This document shows, one piece after another, positions 63,443 through 64,000 of a DNA stretch of 64,000 nucleotides. The translations under genes and the position numbers were made by a program. Below the pieces are notes generated by a model, which made no database searches, was not told where the DNA came from, and worked only from the letters and a program-made list of their open reading frames with translations. Position 1 is the first letter of the stretch. Each line of letters opens with the position of its first letter. The DNA comes from Acidimicrobiaceae bacterium (GTDB lineage Bacteria > Actinomycetota > Acidimicrobiia > Acidimicrobiales > RAAP-2), in the NCBI GenBank assembly GCA_003158855.1, contig PMLJ01000029.1, positions 44,693-108,692 of the forward strand, in the 5' to 3' direction.

Positions 63443-64000
63443 ATGAAGAAGATTCGCGTGGCGATTGCGGGCGTCGGAAACTGCGCTAGCTCACTTATTC
63501 AAGGCGTGACCTATTACAGGGACGCCAAGCAGGGCGACAACGTTCCCGGCCTGATGCACGTCGAGCTCGGCGGCTATCACGTCAGTGACCTCGAGTTCGT
63601 CGCGGCCTTCGACGTTGACGCCTCCAAGGTCGGCAACGACCTCGGCAAGGCGATCGACGGTGGACAGAACAACACCATCAAGTTCGCCGAGGTTCCCTCG
63701 CTGGGCGTGACGGTGCTGCGTGGGCCCACCATGGACGGTCTCAACAAGTACTACCGCGCCTCGATCGAAGAGTCGCCCGCGGAGCCCGTCGACGTCGCGC
63801 AGGCGCTACGCGACGCCAGGGCCGAAGTGCTCGTCTCGTACCTGCCCGTCGGTTCGGAGGAAGCCCAGCGCTTCTATGCCCAGGCCGCCCTCGACGCCGG
63901 CGTTGCCTTCGTCAACGCAATTCCCGTCTTCATCGCCTCGGACCCGGTGTGGGCGAAGAAGTTCACCGACGCCGGCGTGCCGATCATCGGCGACGACATC
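63443..64000 (+). CDS. ino1: Inositol-3-phosphate synthase Ino1 (5' part)
   Basis: The frame runs from ATG 63443 past the end of the window, giving 186 residues. It begins [21 protein letters not shown], an NAD-binding loop of the GxGNCAS type used by Ino1. It continues with [22 protein letters not shown] and [33 protein letters not shown], all as in actinobacterial Ino1. GGAGAGGAG precedes the start. It makes inositol-3-phosphate from glucose-6-phosphate for phosphatidylinositol and mycothiol. Confidence 0.94.
   Translation, partial: MKKIRVAIAGVGNCASSLIQGVTYYRDAKQGDNVPGLMHVELGGYHVSDLEFVAAFDVDASKVGNDLGKAIDGGQNNTIKFAEVPSLGVTVLRGPTMDGLNKYYRASIEESPAEPVDVAQALRDARAEVLVSYLPVGSEEAQRFYAQAALDAGVAFVNAIPVFIASDPVWAKKFTDAGVPIIGDDI

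Noticed and set aside
1..64000. CRISPR array, insertion sequence, rRNA or complete tRNA genes
   Set aside because: No regularly spaced repeats, transposase-like proteins, rRNA segments or full tRNA cloverleafs were seen on either strand.

Overview
The window is high-GC DNA of actinobacterial type. The right end carries DUF5318 - panB - rpsF - ssb - rpsR - rplI - dnaB on the minus strand, with padR and ino1 diverging from it. This resembles the ino1 / PadR / DUF5318 ... rpsF-ssb-rpsR-rplI-dnaB neighbourhood of Mycobacterium, which lies near the replication origin. Actinobacterial glycogen phosphorylases and an Ino1 of actinobacterial type agree with this. I suspect a deep-branching class such as Acidimicrobiia, but that is inference, not something read from the sequence.

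Layout. 1-2865: end of a branched-chain amino-acid-type ABC transporter (livH fragment, livM, livK), closed by a strong hairpin. 2986-8708: a DapB-like NAD(P)-dependent oxidoreductase, a tandem HxlR regulator, and a minus-strand group of SnoaL-like protein, SCP2-type thiolase and carotenoid-cleavage-type oxygenase. 8709-10600: a scarred region with a 3' tRNA-Gly fragment, remnants of a secreted CX5C-repeat protein and a decayed MFS gene. 10614-13142: an MscS channel and a GNAT-AAA ATPase fusion. 14094-24865: a tightly coupled alpha-glucan operon made of glgP1, a malQ-glgB gene fusion, a GH57/DUF3536 protein and glgP2. 24936-33014: mostly minus-strand metabolic and secreted proteins (sugar nucleotidyltransferase, phosphoesterase, PLP lyase/decarboxylase, YcaQ-like protein, PEBP, Rieske oxygenase). 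33246-42386: SHOCT protein, MgtA-like P-type ATPase, potABCD polyamine transporter, OsmC, a small secreted protein and a second MscS. 42641-44092: an intact secreted protein with eight CX5C repeats. 44365-48943: an orphan OmpR-type response regulator, a peroxiredoxin and a 2-oxoacid dehydrogenase E1alpha-E1beta-E2 operon. 48999-57988: MFS, RlmN, a short-chain dehydrogenase, an ABC-2 exporter pair and a MarR-MFS efflux unit with a perfect 34-bp palindrome in front. 58136-64000: the replication/ribosomal block, panB, padR and the start of ino1.

The most distinctive content is the glycogen operon. Degradation (two phosphorylases), disproportionation (MalQ), branching (GlgB) and a GH57 enzyme sit in four consecutive genes, with stop/start overlaps at the first junctions and MalQ and GlgB in one polypeptide. 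The other items worth following are the GNAT-AAA fusion, the CX5C-repeat secreted family (one intact copy, one decayed copy beside a tRNA fragment), the carotenoid-oxygenase / thiolase cluster, the S18 protein with a long charged tail, and several strong inverted repeats in front of regulators.
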